Below, piece by piece: positions 57,747-64,000 of a DNA stretch of 64,000 nt (the first letter of the stretch is position 1; every line of letters begins with the position of its first letter). Origin of the DNA: Cellulomonas humilata (GTDB lineage Bacteria; Actinomycetota; Actinomycetes; Actinomycetales; Cellulomonadaceae); contig NZ_JABMCI010000067.1 of assembly GCF_013359775.1 (NCBI RefSeq), forward strand, positions 62,001-126,000, given 5' to 3'. Position numbers and translations under genes: made by a program. Under the pieces are notes generated by a model. That model saw nothing but the letters and a program-made list of their open reading frames with translations. It ran no database searches and was not told the DNA's origin.

Positions 57747-58259
57747 TCAGTCGGAGGCCTTCGCCGCCGCGTGCTCGCTGCGGGCCTTCTGCACGCGCCA
57801 GCCGATCCCGGGCCTGCCCTCGAGGTCCACGCCGGCGATCAGGGCGCCTCCGGTGAACGCGAGCGCCCGCACGAGCTTGTCGCGCCGCTCGCGCCGCAGC
57901 CGGGGGTCCTCGCCCTTGACCCGCTTGGTGGGCAGGTTCAGCAGGACGAGCGGCGCCGTGAGGGCCGCGAGCGCGAGCGCAGCCGTGCGCGGGGCCTTGC
58001 CCAGGGCGAGCAGCACGCCCGCTCCGGCGAGCGCGGCTCCGTGCGCCTGGACGATCGTGGTCAGCTGCCGGTCACTGAGCTCGCGGCCGATGGCCTCGCC
58101 GGCCGGTCCCTGCCGGACGGTGTCGGGCAGGCGGGAGCGCAGCGTGGTCAGTGCGCCGCGGGCGTCGGCGGCGTGCGCGGCGGGATGCCGGACGACGTCG
58201 AGACCCTCGGTGACGAACCACGAGGCGAACAGGGGACGCGCGAGACGGCGCAGCAGCAC
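57747..58259 (-). CDS. DoxX-like membrane protein
   Basis: A 170-residue protein with about four predicted helices; the opening [20 protein letters not shown] and the [15 protein letters not shown] segment are typical of actinobacterial DoxX-family proteins, which have been linked to redox homeostasis near sigR. AGGAGG lies upstream of the GTG. It follows the ferritin gene by 11 bases and is probably co-transcribed. Confidence 0.82.
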   Translation of the reverse strand: MLLRRLARPLFASWFVTEGLDVVRHPAAHAADARGALTTLRSRLPDTVRQGPAGEAIGRELSDRQLTTIVQAHGAALAGAGVLLALGKAPRTAALALAALTAPLVLLNLPTKRVKGEDPRLRRERRDKLVRALAFTGGALIAGVDLEGRPGIGWRVQKARSEHAAAKASD

Positions 58260-58270
58260 GGCAGCTCCTC

Positions 58271-58816
58271 CTACAGGGCGCCGCCGGCGGCGGACGGCGC
58301 GTCGGCGGACTCGCCACCGTCGCCGATCTGCTCGCGGGCGACATAGTTCTCGAGGTCGAACAGGTTGTCGCCGGCTCGCGTGGCGACGGTGAGCAGGGTG
58401 GTCGCGGAGGCGACCTCCTCCACCTGCTCCTTGAGGAACCAGAGCAGGAACTGCTCGCCCAGGGCGTCGCCCTCGGCGCGCGCGGCCGCGAAGATCGCCT
58501 CGATCTGGGACGTGACCTGCTTCTCCTGCTGGAGCGCCAGGCCGATGGGCTCGGTGACCTGGGTGAAGTCGTTGCGCACGGGGCTGCCGGACGGGATCGC
58601 CACCGGGAGGTCCCGGTCCAGCAGGTACTGCACGATCATCAGCGCGTGATTGCGCTCCTCGATCGCCTGCCGGTAGTAGTGCCGCGCGAGCTGGGGGAGG
58701 TCCTGCCCGTCGAACCACACCGCGATCGCCACGTACTGCTGGTGGGCGTCGAACTCGTGGCCGATCTGCTCGCGGAGCAGGCGCAGGAACGTGGAACCGT
58801 CGGTGCTGCTGGTCAT
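58271..58816 (-). CDS. Non-haem ferritin
   Basis: A 181-residue four-helix-bundle ferritin that oxidises and stores iron. Ferroxidase ligands are visible in [16 protein letters not shown] and [15 protein letters not shown], with the later glutamates in [16 protein letters not shown] six bases upstream of the ATG suggests a leaderless mRNA. It is divergent from sigR, which fits a shared oxidative-stress setting. Confidence 0.93.
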   Translation of the reverse strand: MTSSTDGSTFLRLLREQIGHEFDAHQQYVAIAVWFDGQDLPQLARHYYRQAIEERNHALMIVQYLLDRDLPVAIPSGSPVRNDFTQVTEPIGLALQQEKQVTSQIEAIFAAARAEGDALGEQFLLWFLKEQVEEVASATTLLTVATRAGDNLFDLENYVAREQIGDGGESADAPSAAGGAL

Positions 58817-58855
58817 GTCGTCAACCTAGTGCCGTCCCCCGAGGTTGGCGACGGA

Positions 58856-58882
58856 GGGAATGGCTCGCGCGCTCGTGCCGTT
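58856..58882 (+). promoter_or_regulatory. SigR-type promoter of sigR
   Basis: GGAAT (58857-58861) and GTT (58880-58882) with an 18-bp spacer match the known SigR/SigH promoter consensus. The expected start point is about 58890, next to an in-frame ATG at 58892. Confidence 0.75.
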
Positions 58883-58891
58883 GTGCTGGCC

Positions 58892-59080
58892 ATGAGCTTC
58901 GCTACCGAGACGCGACCTGCGCCGGTCCCTGTGACCGGGTGGGCGATCGGATTCCCCGTAGACACCCTTCCGTCCCAGCGGCCCGCACAGATGCAGGCGT
59001 CCGGGGTGGATCTCGGGGTGGATGTGGCGTGGCCCACGCCGGTCGGTGGTCCTCAGGGTCCGGGGCTAGGCTCGTCGGCG
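58892..59080 (+). CDS. sigR: N-terminal extension of a long SigR isoform
   Basis: An ATG at 58892 opens 63 codons that run in frame, without a stop, into sigR at 59081. It lies where transcription from the SigR-type promoter should begin. In Streptomyces an unstable long form of SigR is made from the SigR-dependent transcript in just this way. The extension is Pro/Ala-rich with no domain. Coordinates give only the added part; the full long form would be 58892-59707. Confidence 0.55.
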
Positions 59081-59707
59081 ATGAGCGAGGACACGAACCG
59101 CGCGCCCGAGTCCGAGGGCGACGCTGCGCGGACCGAGAGGTTCGAGGCCGAGGCGCTGGTCTACCTGGACCAGCTGTACGGCGCTGCCCTGCGGATGACG
59201 CGCAACCCGGCCGACGCCGAGGACCTGGTGCAGGAGACGTTCGCCAAGGCGTTCGCCGCGTTCCACCAGTACCGCCCGGGCACCAACCTCAAGGCGTGGC
59301 TGTACCGCATCCTCACCAACACGTACATCAACTCGTACCGCAAGAAGCAGCGCGAGCCGCAGCAGTCCCGCTCCGAGGAGATCGAGGACTGGCAGCTGGC
59401 CCGCGCCGAGTCGCACACGTCGAGGGGTCTGCGGTCTGCCGAGGCCGAGGCGCTCGACCACCTCCCGGACTCCGACGTCAAGGACGCGCTCCAGCGCCTG
59501 CCGGAGGAGTTCCGGATCGCGGTGTACCTCGCGGACGTCGAGGGCTTCGCGTACAAGGAGATCGCCGAGATCATGGGGACGCCGATCGGGACGGTGATGT
59601 CCCGGTTGCACCGAGGCCGCGCACAGCTGCGCGACCTGCTGTCGGACTACGCCCGCGGGCGCGGTCTGGTCGCGGTGGCCCCCGTCGCGCCGGAGGGCGA
59701 ACGATGA
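59081..59707 (+). CDS. sigR: RNA polymerase sigma factor SigR/SigH (thiol stress)
   Basis: A 208-residue ECF sigma factor with region 2 ([40 protein letters not shown]) and region 4 ([25 protein letters not shown]) of the SigR/SigH group that controls the thioredoxin and mycothiol response. TAGGCT at 59067-59072 lies eight bases before this ATG and could be the constitutive promoter for the short form. rsrA overlaps the stop codon. Confidence 0.94.
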   Translation: MSEDTNRAPESEGDAARTERFEAEALVYLDQLYGAALRMTRNPADAEDLVQETFAKAFAAFHQYRPGTNLKAWLYRILTNTYINSYRKKQREPQQSRSEEIEDWQLARAESHTSRGLRSAEAEALDHLPDSDVKDALQRLPEEFRIAVYLADVEGFAYKEIAEIMGTPIGTVMSRLHRGRAQLRDLLSDYARGRGLVAVAPVAPEGER

Positions 59708-59997
59708 ACGACTGGAAAGACGCACCGGACCTGTCGACTGTGTCGTCGTCCAACTGCGGCAACAACTGCGCCGATGCCCTCGACCGGCTCTGGGAGTACC
59801 TCGACGCCGAGCTGGGTGCGCCCGACGCGGAGACCGTCCGGTCGCACCTCGCCGAGTGCGAGGGCTGCCTCGAGGAGTACGACGTCGACGTCGTGGTGAA
59901 GACCATCGTGAAGCGGGGCTGCCAGGAGGCGGCGCCGGAGCACCTGCGCCTGAAGATCCACGAGCAGCTTACCGTCATGCGGGTCACGCTCGACTGA
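59704..59997 (+). CDS. rsrA: Zinc-binding anti-sigma factor RsrA
   Basis: A 97-residue redox-sensitive anti-sigma factor with the ZAS motif H48xxxC52xxC55 and N-terminal cysteines C18/C22 as the further zinc ligand. Oxidation would form a disulphide, release zinc and free SigR. The ATG overlaps the sigR stop (ATGA), giving balanced synthesis. Confidence 0.94.
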   Translation: MNDWKDAPDLSTVSSSNCGNNCADALDRLWEYLDAELGAPDAETVRSHLAECEGCLEEYDVDVVVKTIVKRGCQEAAPEHLRLKIHEQLTVMRVTLD

Positions 59998-60013
59998 GCG
60001 CCCACAGACGGAC

Positions 60014-60047
60014 GAAGGCCCGGCGCAGCGATGCTGCCCGGGCCTTC
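60014..60047. terminator. sigR-rsrA terminator
   Basis: GAAGGCCCGG (60014-60023) pairs with 60038-60047, and an inner GCAGC/GCTGC extends the stem. It sits between rsrA and the convergent bL37 gene and may serve both. Confidence 0.85.
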
Positions 60048-60068
60048 TGACTACCTGTCTGCCAACGC

Positions 60069-60143
60069 TCAGGCGTTGGGACGGTTGCCGTGGTTCGCTG
60101 CACTGCCCTTGCGGGAGCGGCGCTTGCGGCCTCGCTTGCTCAT
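60069..60143 (-). CDS. Ribosomal protein bL37 (24 residues)
   Basis: A 24-residue, very basic frame reading MSKRGRKRRSRKG then SAANHGNRPNA. This matches the tiny actinobacterial large-subunit protein bL37 found in mycobacterial ribosome structures (KRGRK...ANHGxRPN). AAGGA lies about eight bases upstream of the ATG. The stop codon lies in a CCAACGC/GCGTTGG hairpin (60062-60079). Position next to sigR-rsrA fits known linkage in actinobacteria. Confidence 0.85.
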   Translation of the reverse strand: MSKRGRKRRSRKGSAANHGNRPNA

Positions 60144-60262
60144 GGGATCTTCCTTCGTCGACGAACGGGTGGTCGGCGCCCGTGCTGCACGCCGGACTCG
60201 CTCCATCGTCCCACATCTCACGTGCCCTCAAGTGCGCGGCCCTCGCGTCCGATATCCAGAGC

Positions 60263-61351
60263 GTGAGCCATCCGACACAGTCCGTGATCCCGTTCCTGCA
60301 CGCCCTCGCGAGCACGGGCGGATCCGACCTGCACTGCAAGGTCGGATCAGCACCCCGCGTGCGCGTCGACGGGCGGCTGCGCAAGCTCCAGGTCCCCGAC
60401 CTCAAGCCCGCGGACACCGAGCGCATGCTCGAAGAGGTCCTGCCCGACGACCTGGTCGACGCGTTCCGGGAGCACAAGGAGGCGGACTTCGCCTACTCGG
60501 TGTCCGGCGTCGGCCGGTTCCGCGTCAACGCCTACCAGGCGCGCGGCACGTACGGCCTGGTGTTCCGCCGGGTGGCGGTCGGTGCGCAGGCGCTGGCCGA
60601 GCTGTCGCTGCCCGAGGTCGTCGGCGAGCTGGCGCTGGAGCCCCGCGGGCTCGTGCTGGTGACCGGCCCGACCGGCTCCGGCAAGACGACCACGCTGGCG
60701 TCGATGGTCGACCTCATCAACACGCTGCGCGAGGTCAACATCGTCACCATCGAGGACCCGATCGAGATCCTGCACCAGGACAAGAAGTCGATCGTGTCCC
60801 AGCGCGAGGTCCGTCAGGACACGGCCGACTTCACGGTGGCGCTGCGCGCCGCGATGCGCCAGGACCCGGACGTGATCCTGGTCGGCGAGATGCGTGACGT
60901 CGAGACCGTCCGCGCGGCCCTGTCCGCGGCCGAGACCGGTCACCTGGTCCTGTCCACGCTGCACACCATCGACGCGGCCGAGACGATCAACCGCATCATC
61001 GACTTCTTCCCGCCGCACGAGCAGAAGCAGGTCCGCATCGCGCTGGCCCAGGCGCTGCGCGGCATCGTGTCGCAGCGGCTGGTGCGGCTGGCCAACGGCA
61101 CGGGCCGTCGCCCGGCCATCGAGGTCATGGTCAACACGGGCCGGACGCGCGACGCGATCCTGGAGCCGGAGGACGCCCCGCCCCTGATCGACCTGATCCG
61201 CGAGGGCGACTTCTACAAGATGCAGACGTTCGACCAGCACCTGTTCCAGCTGGTCCGCGACGACATCATCACCTACGACGAGGCGCTCTCCGCGTCGACC
61301 AGCCCGCACGACCTCACGGTCGAGCTGCGGCAGGCCGGCCTCGTGTCCTGA
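60263..61351 (+). CDS. pilT: Type IV pilus twitching ATPase PilT
   Basis: A 362-residue hexameric secretion ATPase of the PilT group. The N-terminal PAS-like domain is followed by Walker A GPTGSGKTT (Lys141), the Asp box TIEDPIE, Walker B DPDVILVGEMRD and the His box HLVLSTLHT. It would retract pili. No pilin or PilB gene is nearby. GTG at 60263 aligns with the usual start; an earlier ATG at 60182 would add 27 residues that overlap the bL37 promoter. Confidence 0.92.
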   Translation: MSHPTQSVIPFLHALASTGGSDLHCKVGSAPRVRVDGRLRKLQVPDLKPADTERMLEEVLPDDLVDAFREHKEADFAYSVSGVGRFRVNAYQARGTYGLVFRRVAVGAQALAELSLPEVVGELALEPRGLVLVTGPTGSGKTTTLASMVDLINTLREVNIVTIEDPIEILHQDKKSIVSQREVRQDTADFTVALRAAMRQDPDVILVGEMRDVETVRAALSAAETGHLVLSTLHTIDAAETINRIIDFFPPHEQKQVRIALAQALRGIVSQRLVRLANGTGRRPAIEVMVNTGRTRDAILEPEDAPPLIDLIREGDFYKMQTFDQHLFQLVRDDIITYDEALSASTSPHDLTVELRQAGLVS

Positions 61352-61362
61352 TCGCACCCCCG

Positions 61363-61397
61363 AAGAGCCCGTGACCGTCCGCGGTCACGGGCTCTTT
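61363..61397 (+). terminator. pilT terminator
   Basis: AAGAGCCCGTGACC (61363-61376) pairs perfectly over 14 bp with 61383-61396 around a six-base loop, ending in TTT. Confidence 0.88.
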
Positions 61398-61408
61398 CGC
61401 GTCAGCAG

Positions 61409-61481
61409 ACGCGATATGACGTGAGTTCTTGCGCGCGACCCGAACGCGATATAACGTGTCTCTGACACGAGATATATCGCG
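61409..61481 (+). promoter_or_regulatory. PadR-type operators and promoter
   Basis: ACGCGATATgACGTGa (61409-61424) is repeated 35 bp later as ACGCGATATaACGTGt (61444-61459), and an inverted copy ATATATCGCG ends at 61481, making an imperfect dyad with the second. A promoter (TTGCGC at 61429-61434, TATAAC at 61450-61455) overlaps. The AT-rich GATAT/ATATC pattern suits the PadR protein encoded downstream. Confidence 0.65.
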
Positions 61482-61496
61482 AATGGAGAACGGATC

Positions 61497-62312
61497 ATGG
61501 CAAGCGAGTCCTGGGTCGTCGCCGGCCCGCAGATCATCGAGATCGAGGCGGTCTCCGACCTCCGGGTGCAGCTGGTGGGCGGCCGCGTGGACGTCGTCGC
61601 GCACGACGGACCGGGAGCCCGGATCGAGGTGCACGACGTCGACGGGCGGCCCCTGGAGGTCAGCCTGTCCGACGGCGAGCTCCGCGTCGGGTACCAGTTC
61701 ACCCTGGGCGGCTGGGACGGGTTCCTGGAGAAGTTCCGGAACTTCCGCGGGAAGGACCGCGCGGACGTGCACATCGCGATCCCGCGCGGCATCCGCGCCA
61801 AGGTGGGCACGGTGAGCGCCGACGGCCTGCTGGCCGGCGTGACGGAGGACGCCTCGGTGTCCACCGTCTCGGGCACGCTCATCACCGACGGCACCGTGGG
61901 CCGCCTCGGCGCCAACACCGTCTCGGGCGAGATCGTGATCCGCGACCACCGCGGCGACCTCAAGCTCAACTCGGTCTCGGGCGAGCTCGCGGCCTCGGGG
62001 GAGCTGAGCCTGGTCCAGGCCAACTCGGTGTCCGGCTCGCTCACCCTCGACGTGACGTCCGGGACGTCCAGCGTGACGGCGACGACGGTCTCGGGGGACG
62101 TCACCGTCCGGCTGCCCGCAGGCAAGGGCGTCCAGGTGAAGGGGCAGTCCGTCTCCGGGCGGCTCGTCGTGGACGGCGAGGAGTACAAGGGCACGTCTCC
62201 CGGTCACCGCAAGGTCGACCTGCGCACCGGCGACGGCGCGTGCTTCGTCTCGTCCAGCACGGTGTCGGGGCACCTGACCGTGCTGCGCGGCGCAGGGACC
62301 GGGGTCGCGTGA
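61497..62312 (+). CDS. DUF4097 beta-strand repeat protein
   Basis: A 271-residue protein of the DUF4097 (adhesin-like beta-helix) family, with repeated short strands of the pattern VSTVSGTLI, NTVSGEIVI, NSVSGELAA, NSVSGSLTL, TTVSGDVTV and QSVSGRLVV. There is no signal peptide or membrane helix, unlike many DUF4097 proteins, so it is probably cytoplasmic. Function is unknown. It is coupled to a PadR regulator gene. Confidence 0.87.
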   Translation: MASESWVVAGPQIIEIEAVSDLRVQLVGGRVDVVAHDGPGARIEVHDVDGRPLEVSLSDGELRVGYQFTLGGWDGFLEKFRNFRGKDRADVHIAIPRGIRAKVGTVSADGLLAGVTEDASVSTVSGTLITDGTVGRLGANTVSGEIVIRDHRGDLKLNSVSGELAASGELSLVQANSVSGSLTLDVTSGTSSVTATTVSGDVTVRLPAGKGVQVKGQSVSGRLVVDGEEYKGTSPGHRKVDLRTGDGACFVSSSTVSGHLTVLRGAGTGVA

Positions 62313-62923
62313 TGATGGCCCCCGTCTTCGCGCACGGACAGCTGCGCCTCTACCTGCTGTCGCTCCTGGAGAGCGGCCCCAAGCACGGGTACGAGCTCAT
62401 CACGGCCCTGTCGGACCGCTTCGGCGGGACCTACCGGCCCAGCCCGGGCACGGTCTACCCGCGCCTCGCCCGCCTCGAGGAGGAGGGCCTGGTGCAGCGG
62501 GTCGACGAGGAGCGCAAGAGCACGTACGCGCTCACCGAGGCCGGCTACGCCGAGCTGAACGCCCGGCGGGCGGAGCTGGGCCACCTCGAGGAGGGGATCG
62601 CCGAGTCCGTCCGGGAGCGGGCCGCGCAGGTCCGCGAGGACGTGCGGGGATCGATGCGTGGACTGCGCGCCGATCTCGCGGCGGCCGCCCAGCAGGCCCG
62701 TGCGGACGCGGTGCCGCACCCGGCGGGCGCGCCCGACGAGCCACGGGTCGCGTCGCACGTGCGGACCAAGGACGCCGAGGCGATGATCCAGCGGTTCCGC
62801 GACGAGATCCGCGCGGACCTGCGGCGGGCCGACGCGCGCGGGAGCGTCGAGCAGCTCACGCTCGACACCCTGCGGACCGTGCTGGACTCGGCGCTGACCG
62901 CGGTGCGCGGAACGCTGCGATGA
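62312..62923 (+). CDS. PadR-family transcriptional regulator
   Basis: A 203-residue regulator. The winged helix-turn-helix (residues 8-75: GPKHGYELITALSDRFGG, PSPGTVYPRLARLEEEGLV) is followed by a long helical, charged C-terminal region (LRADLAAAAQQARADAV) likely to dimerise. Its ATG overlaps the DUF4097 stop codon; GTG at 62309 and ATG at 62315 are alternative starts. The GATAT-type repeats before the operon are its likely sites. Confidence 0.9.
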   Translation: MMAPVFAHGQLRLYLLSLLESGPKHGYELITALSDRFGGTYRPSPGTVYPRLARLEEEGLVQRVDEERKSTYALTEAGYAELNARRAELGHLEEGIAESVRERAAQVREDVRGSMRGLRADLAAAAQQARADAVPHPAGAPDEPRVASHVRTKDAEAMIQRFRDEIRADLRRADARGSVEQLTLDTLRTVLDSALTAVRGTLR

Positions 62924-62943
62924 CGCTCGGGGTGCGGTGGCTG

Positions 62944-63552
62944 TCAGGCGCCGTCGTCGGGCAGGCCGAGCCAGGCGTGCCAGCCGGTGTGCAGGACCAG
63001 CCAGGCCATCAGGCCGTAGCCGGCCTGCCCCGGTAGGACCCCGTCGCCCGCGGCGAGGTCGCCCAGCCACTGGTCGTGGGCGGCCAGGGGGGTGTAGGTG
63101 TCGACGAAGGGCACCCGACGCCGGGTTGCCACGTCTGCGTACGCGGCTGAGAGGTCCGCCAGCTTGTCCGCGTCGGCCGTGCCGCCCGGCGGGGGGCCGA
63201 CGACGAACGTCGGGATCCTGCGCTGGTCGGCCACGTCGAGGATGTTCGCGAGGTTGAGCCGGCTGCGTGCCAGCGAGAGGCCCGCGGCGACGTCGGCGCG
63301 GCCGAGGGCGACGACGAGGCGGTTGTCGGCCTCGGGGGACAGGCGACGAGTGACCTCCTCGTCCCATCGGGCGCCGAGGGCGGTGCTCGTCTCGCCCGGG
63401 ACCGCGAGGGTCAGCACGGTGAGCGGGGTGGGGGTCGGCGTCCTGGCGGTCACGCGCCCGACCCAGCCGAGCCCCTTGGGGTCACCAGCGCCGGCCACGA
63501 GCTCGTCGCCGACCACCGCCAGCCTCAGCGGCAGCTCGCCCACACGCCTCAC
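62944..63552 (-). CDS. Degenerate SGNH-hydrolase-fold protein
   Basis: A 202-residue protein with the SGNH layout: block I is RLAVVGDELVAGAGDP, and a C-terminal GDGVLPGQAGYGLMAWLV corresponds to the usual D-x-x-H block. The catalytic Ser is replaced by Glu17 and the final His by Leu, so esterase activity by the normal mechanism is unlikely. No signal peptide. It might be a binding or scaffold protein. Confidence 0.75.
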   Translation of the reverse strand: MRRVGELPLRLAVVGDELVAGAGDPKGLGWVGRVTARTPTPTPLTVLTLAVPGETSTALGARWDEEVTRRLSPEADNRLVVALGRADVAAGLSLARSRLNLANILDVADQRRIPTFVVGPPPGGTADADKLADLSAAYADVATRRRVPFVDTYTPLAAHDQWLGDLAAGDGVLPGQAGYGLMAWLVLHTGWHAWLGLPDDGA

Positions 63553-63661
63553 CTCTCGCCGTCCGACCCGTCGTGCGACGGCCGTCGCCGCACAGTCTCT
63601 CAGGGTGGGGCGGCGGTCGCCGGTTCATCGGCGGGCCTGTCGCGGGGTGGGCGCGGGTGGG

Positions 63662-63832
63662 TCAGGCGCTGCGGTACGGGTGGCTCGGCAGGTCGGACGC
63701 CATGTCCGACCAGTCGGCGTGCGAGACGGGGGGTCGGCTGCTGCCCAGGCCGTCGCGGCGCACCGTGACGACCAGACGGGCGACCAGCCAGGCTGCCGCG
63801 AGGAGCGTGAGGACGATCCATAGGGTGGTCAT
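63662..63832 (-). CDS. Small single-pass membrane protein
   Basis: A 56-residue frame: one membrane helix near the N-terminus (TTLWIVLTLLAAAWLVARLV), then a basic turn and a polar tail ending SHPYRSA. The base composition of codon third positions is GC-rich, as in real genes. No homologue is recognised. GACTTT on the minus strand five bases before the ATG could be a -10. Confidence 0.55.
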   Translation of the reverse strand: MTTLWIVLTLLAAAWLVARLVVTVRRDGLGSSRPPVSHADWSDMASDLPSHPYRSA

Positions 63833-63890
63833 GGCAGAAAGTCTCCGCCCGGCCAGAACGCGCCACGAGTGGCAGAACCGACGCTGACCG

Positions 63891-63919
63891 TTGACATTCC
63901 GCCACGTCGTGCCGATGCT
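63891..63919 (+). promoter_or_regulatory. Promoter of the glxA-like gene
   Basis: TTGACA (63891-63896) and GATGCT (63914-63919) with a 17-bp spacer; the -10 ends six bases before the ATG at 63926, so the mRNA should be leaderless. Confidence 0.7.
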
Positions 63920-63925
63920 GGCCCC

Positions 63926-64000
63926 ATGCTCCGATCCGTCGCCGCCATCGCCCTGCCGAACGTCGCCCCCTTCGAGCTCGGGGTGGCCTGCGAGGTCTTC
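63926..64000 (+). CDS. GlxA-family regulator, N-terminal fragment
   Basis: The first 25 codons, opening MLRSVAAIALPNVAPFELGV and ending ACEVF, match the DJ-1/PfpI-like domain that begins GlxA-type AraC regulators. The gene continues past the window edge, so the DNA-binding half is not seen. Confidence 0.75.
   Translation, partial: MLRSVAAIALPNVAPFELGVACEVF

Overview
The window is chromosomal DNA of a very GC-rich actinobacterium. Codon use, a SigR/RsrA pair next to a tiny bL37-type ribosomal gene, DUF3516 and DUF2306 proteins, and LacI- and ROK-controlled sugar uptake beside a CBM13-linked pectate lyase all fit a plant-polymer degrader of the Cellulomonas type (Micrococcales). The genus is inference, not proof. 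No tRNA, rRNA, CRISPR array, insertion sequence or phage gene was seen.

Layout. 1-6.9 kb: a LacI repressor divergent from a lipoprotein/permease/permease/GH3 glycosidase operon, with near-perfect operators at both ends of the repressor gene. 6.9-7.6 kb: a small membrane protein plus XRE regulator with twin operators. 7.6-9.4 kb: ilvD. 9.4-17.7 kb: an alpha-galactoside locus, with GH36 alpha-galactosidase and an ABC importer leftward, and a ROK regulator and GH13 alpha-glucosidase rightward. Neither importer has its own ATPase, so a shared MsiK-type ATPase elsewhere is likely. 17.8-19.1 kb: two small housekeeping-type genes. 19.2-29.5 kb: branched-chain amino acid synthesis (ilvB, ilvN, ilvC, leuB, ilvE, cimA). 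Both ilvB and cimA are preceded by a short leader peptide rich in Ile/Leu/Val codons and an intrinsic terminator, a classical attenuation layout.

29.5-41 kb: mixed genes (lipoate ligase-like, two DUF202 proteins, YggS, YbaK, YccF, DUF3516 helicase, RNase HI, MpaB-like oxygenase, amidotransferase) ending in a secreted pectate lyase. 41.2-43.9 kb: a three-gene flavin electron-transfer module (ferric-reductase-like membrane protein, FMN-binding protein with a flavinylation motif, ApbE) behind an 18-bp perfect palindrome. 44-49 kb: a lipoprotein, an ECF sigma factor with a membrane partner, and an acyltransferase-like membrane protein. 49-53 kb: methyltransferase, fumarylacetoacetase-family protein, gltX and a HAD hydrolase. 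The fumarylacetoacetase gene is followed by three further copies of its own last ten codons.

53-64 kb: methyltransferase, hisN, rsgA, aroA, a small membrane protein, ferritin, sigR-rsrA (with an apparent second upstream start for a long SigR form), bL37, pilT, a DUF4097/PadR pair, a degenerate SGNH protein, a 56-residue membrane protein and the start of a GlxA-type regulator. A recurring feature is a -10-like hexamer (A at position 2, T at position 6) six or seven bases before the start codon, which implies many leaderless mRNAs.
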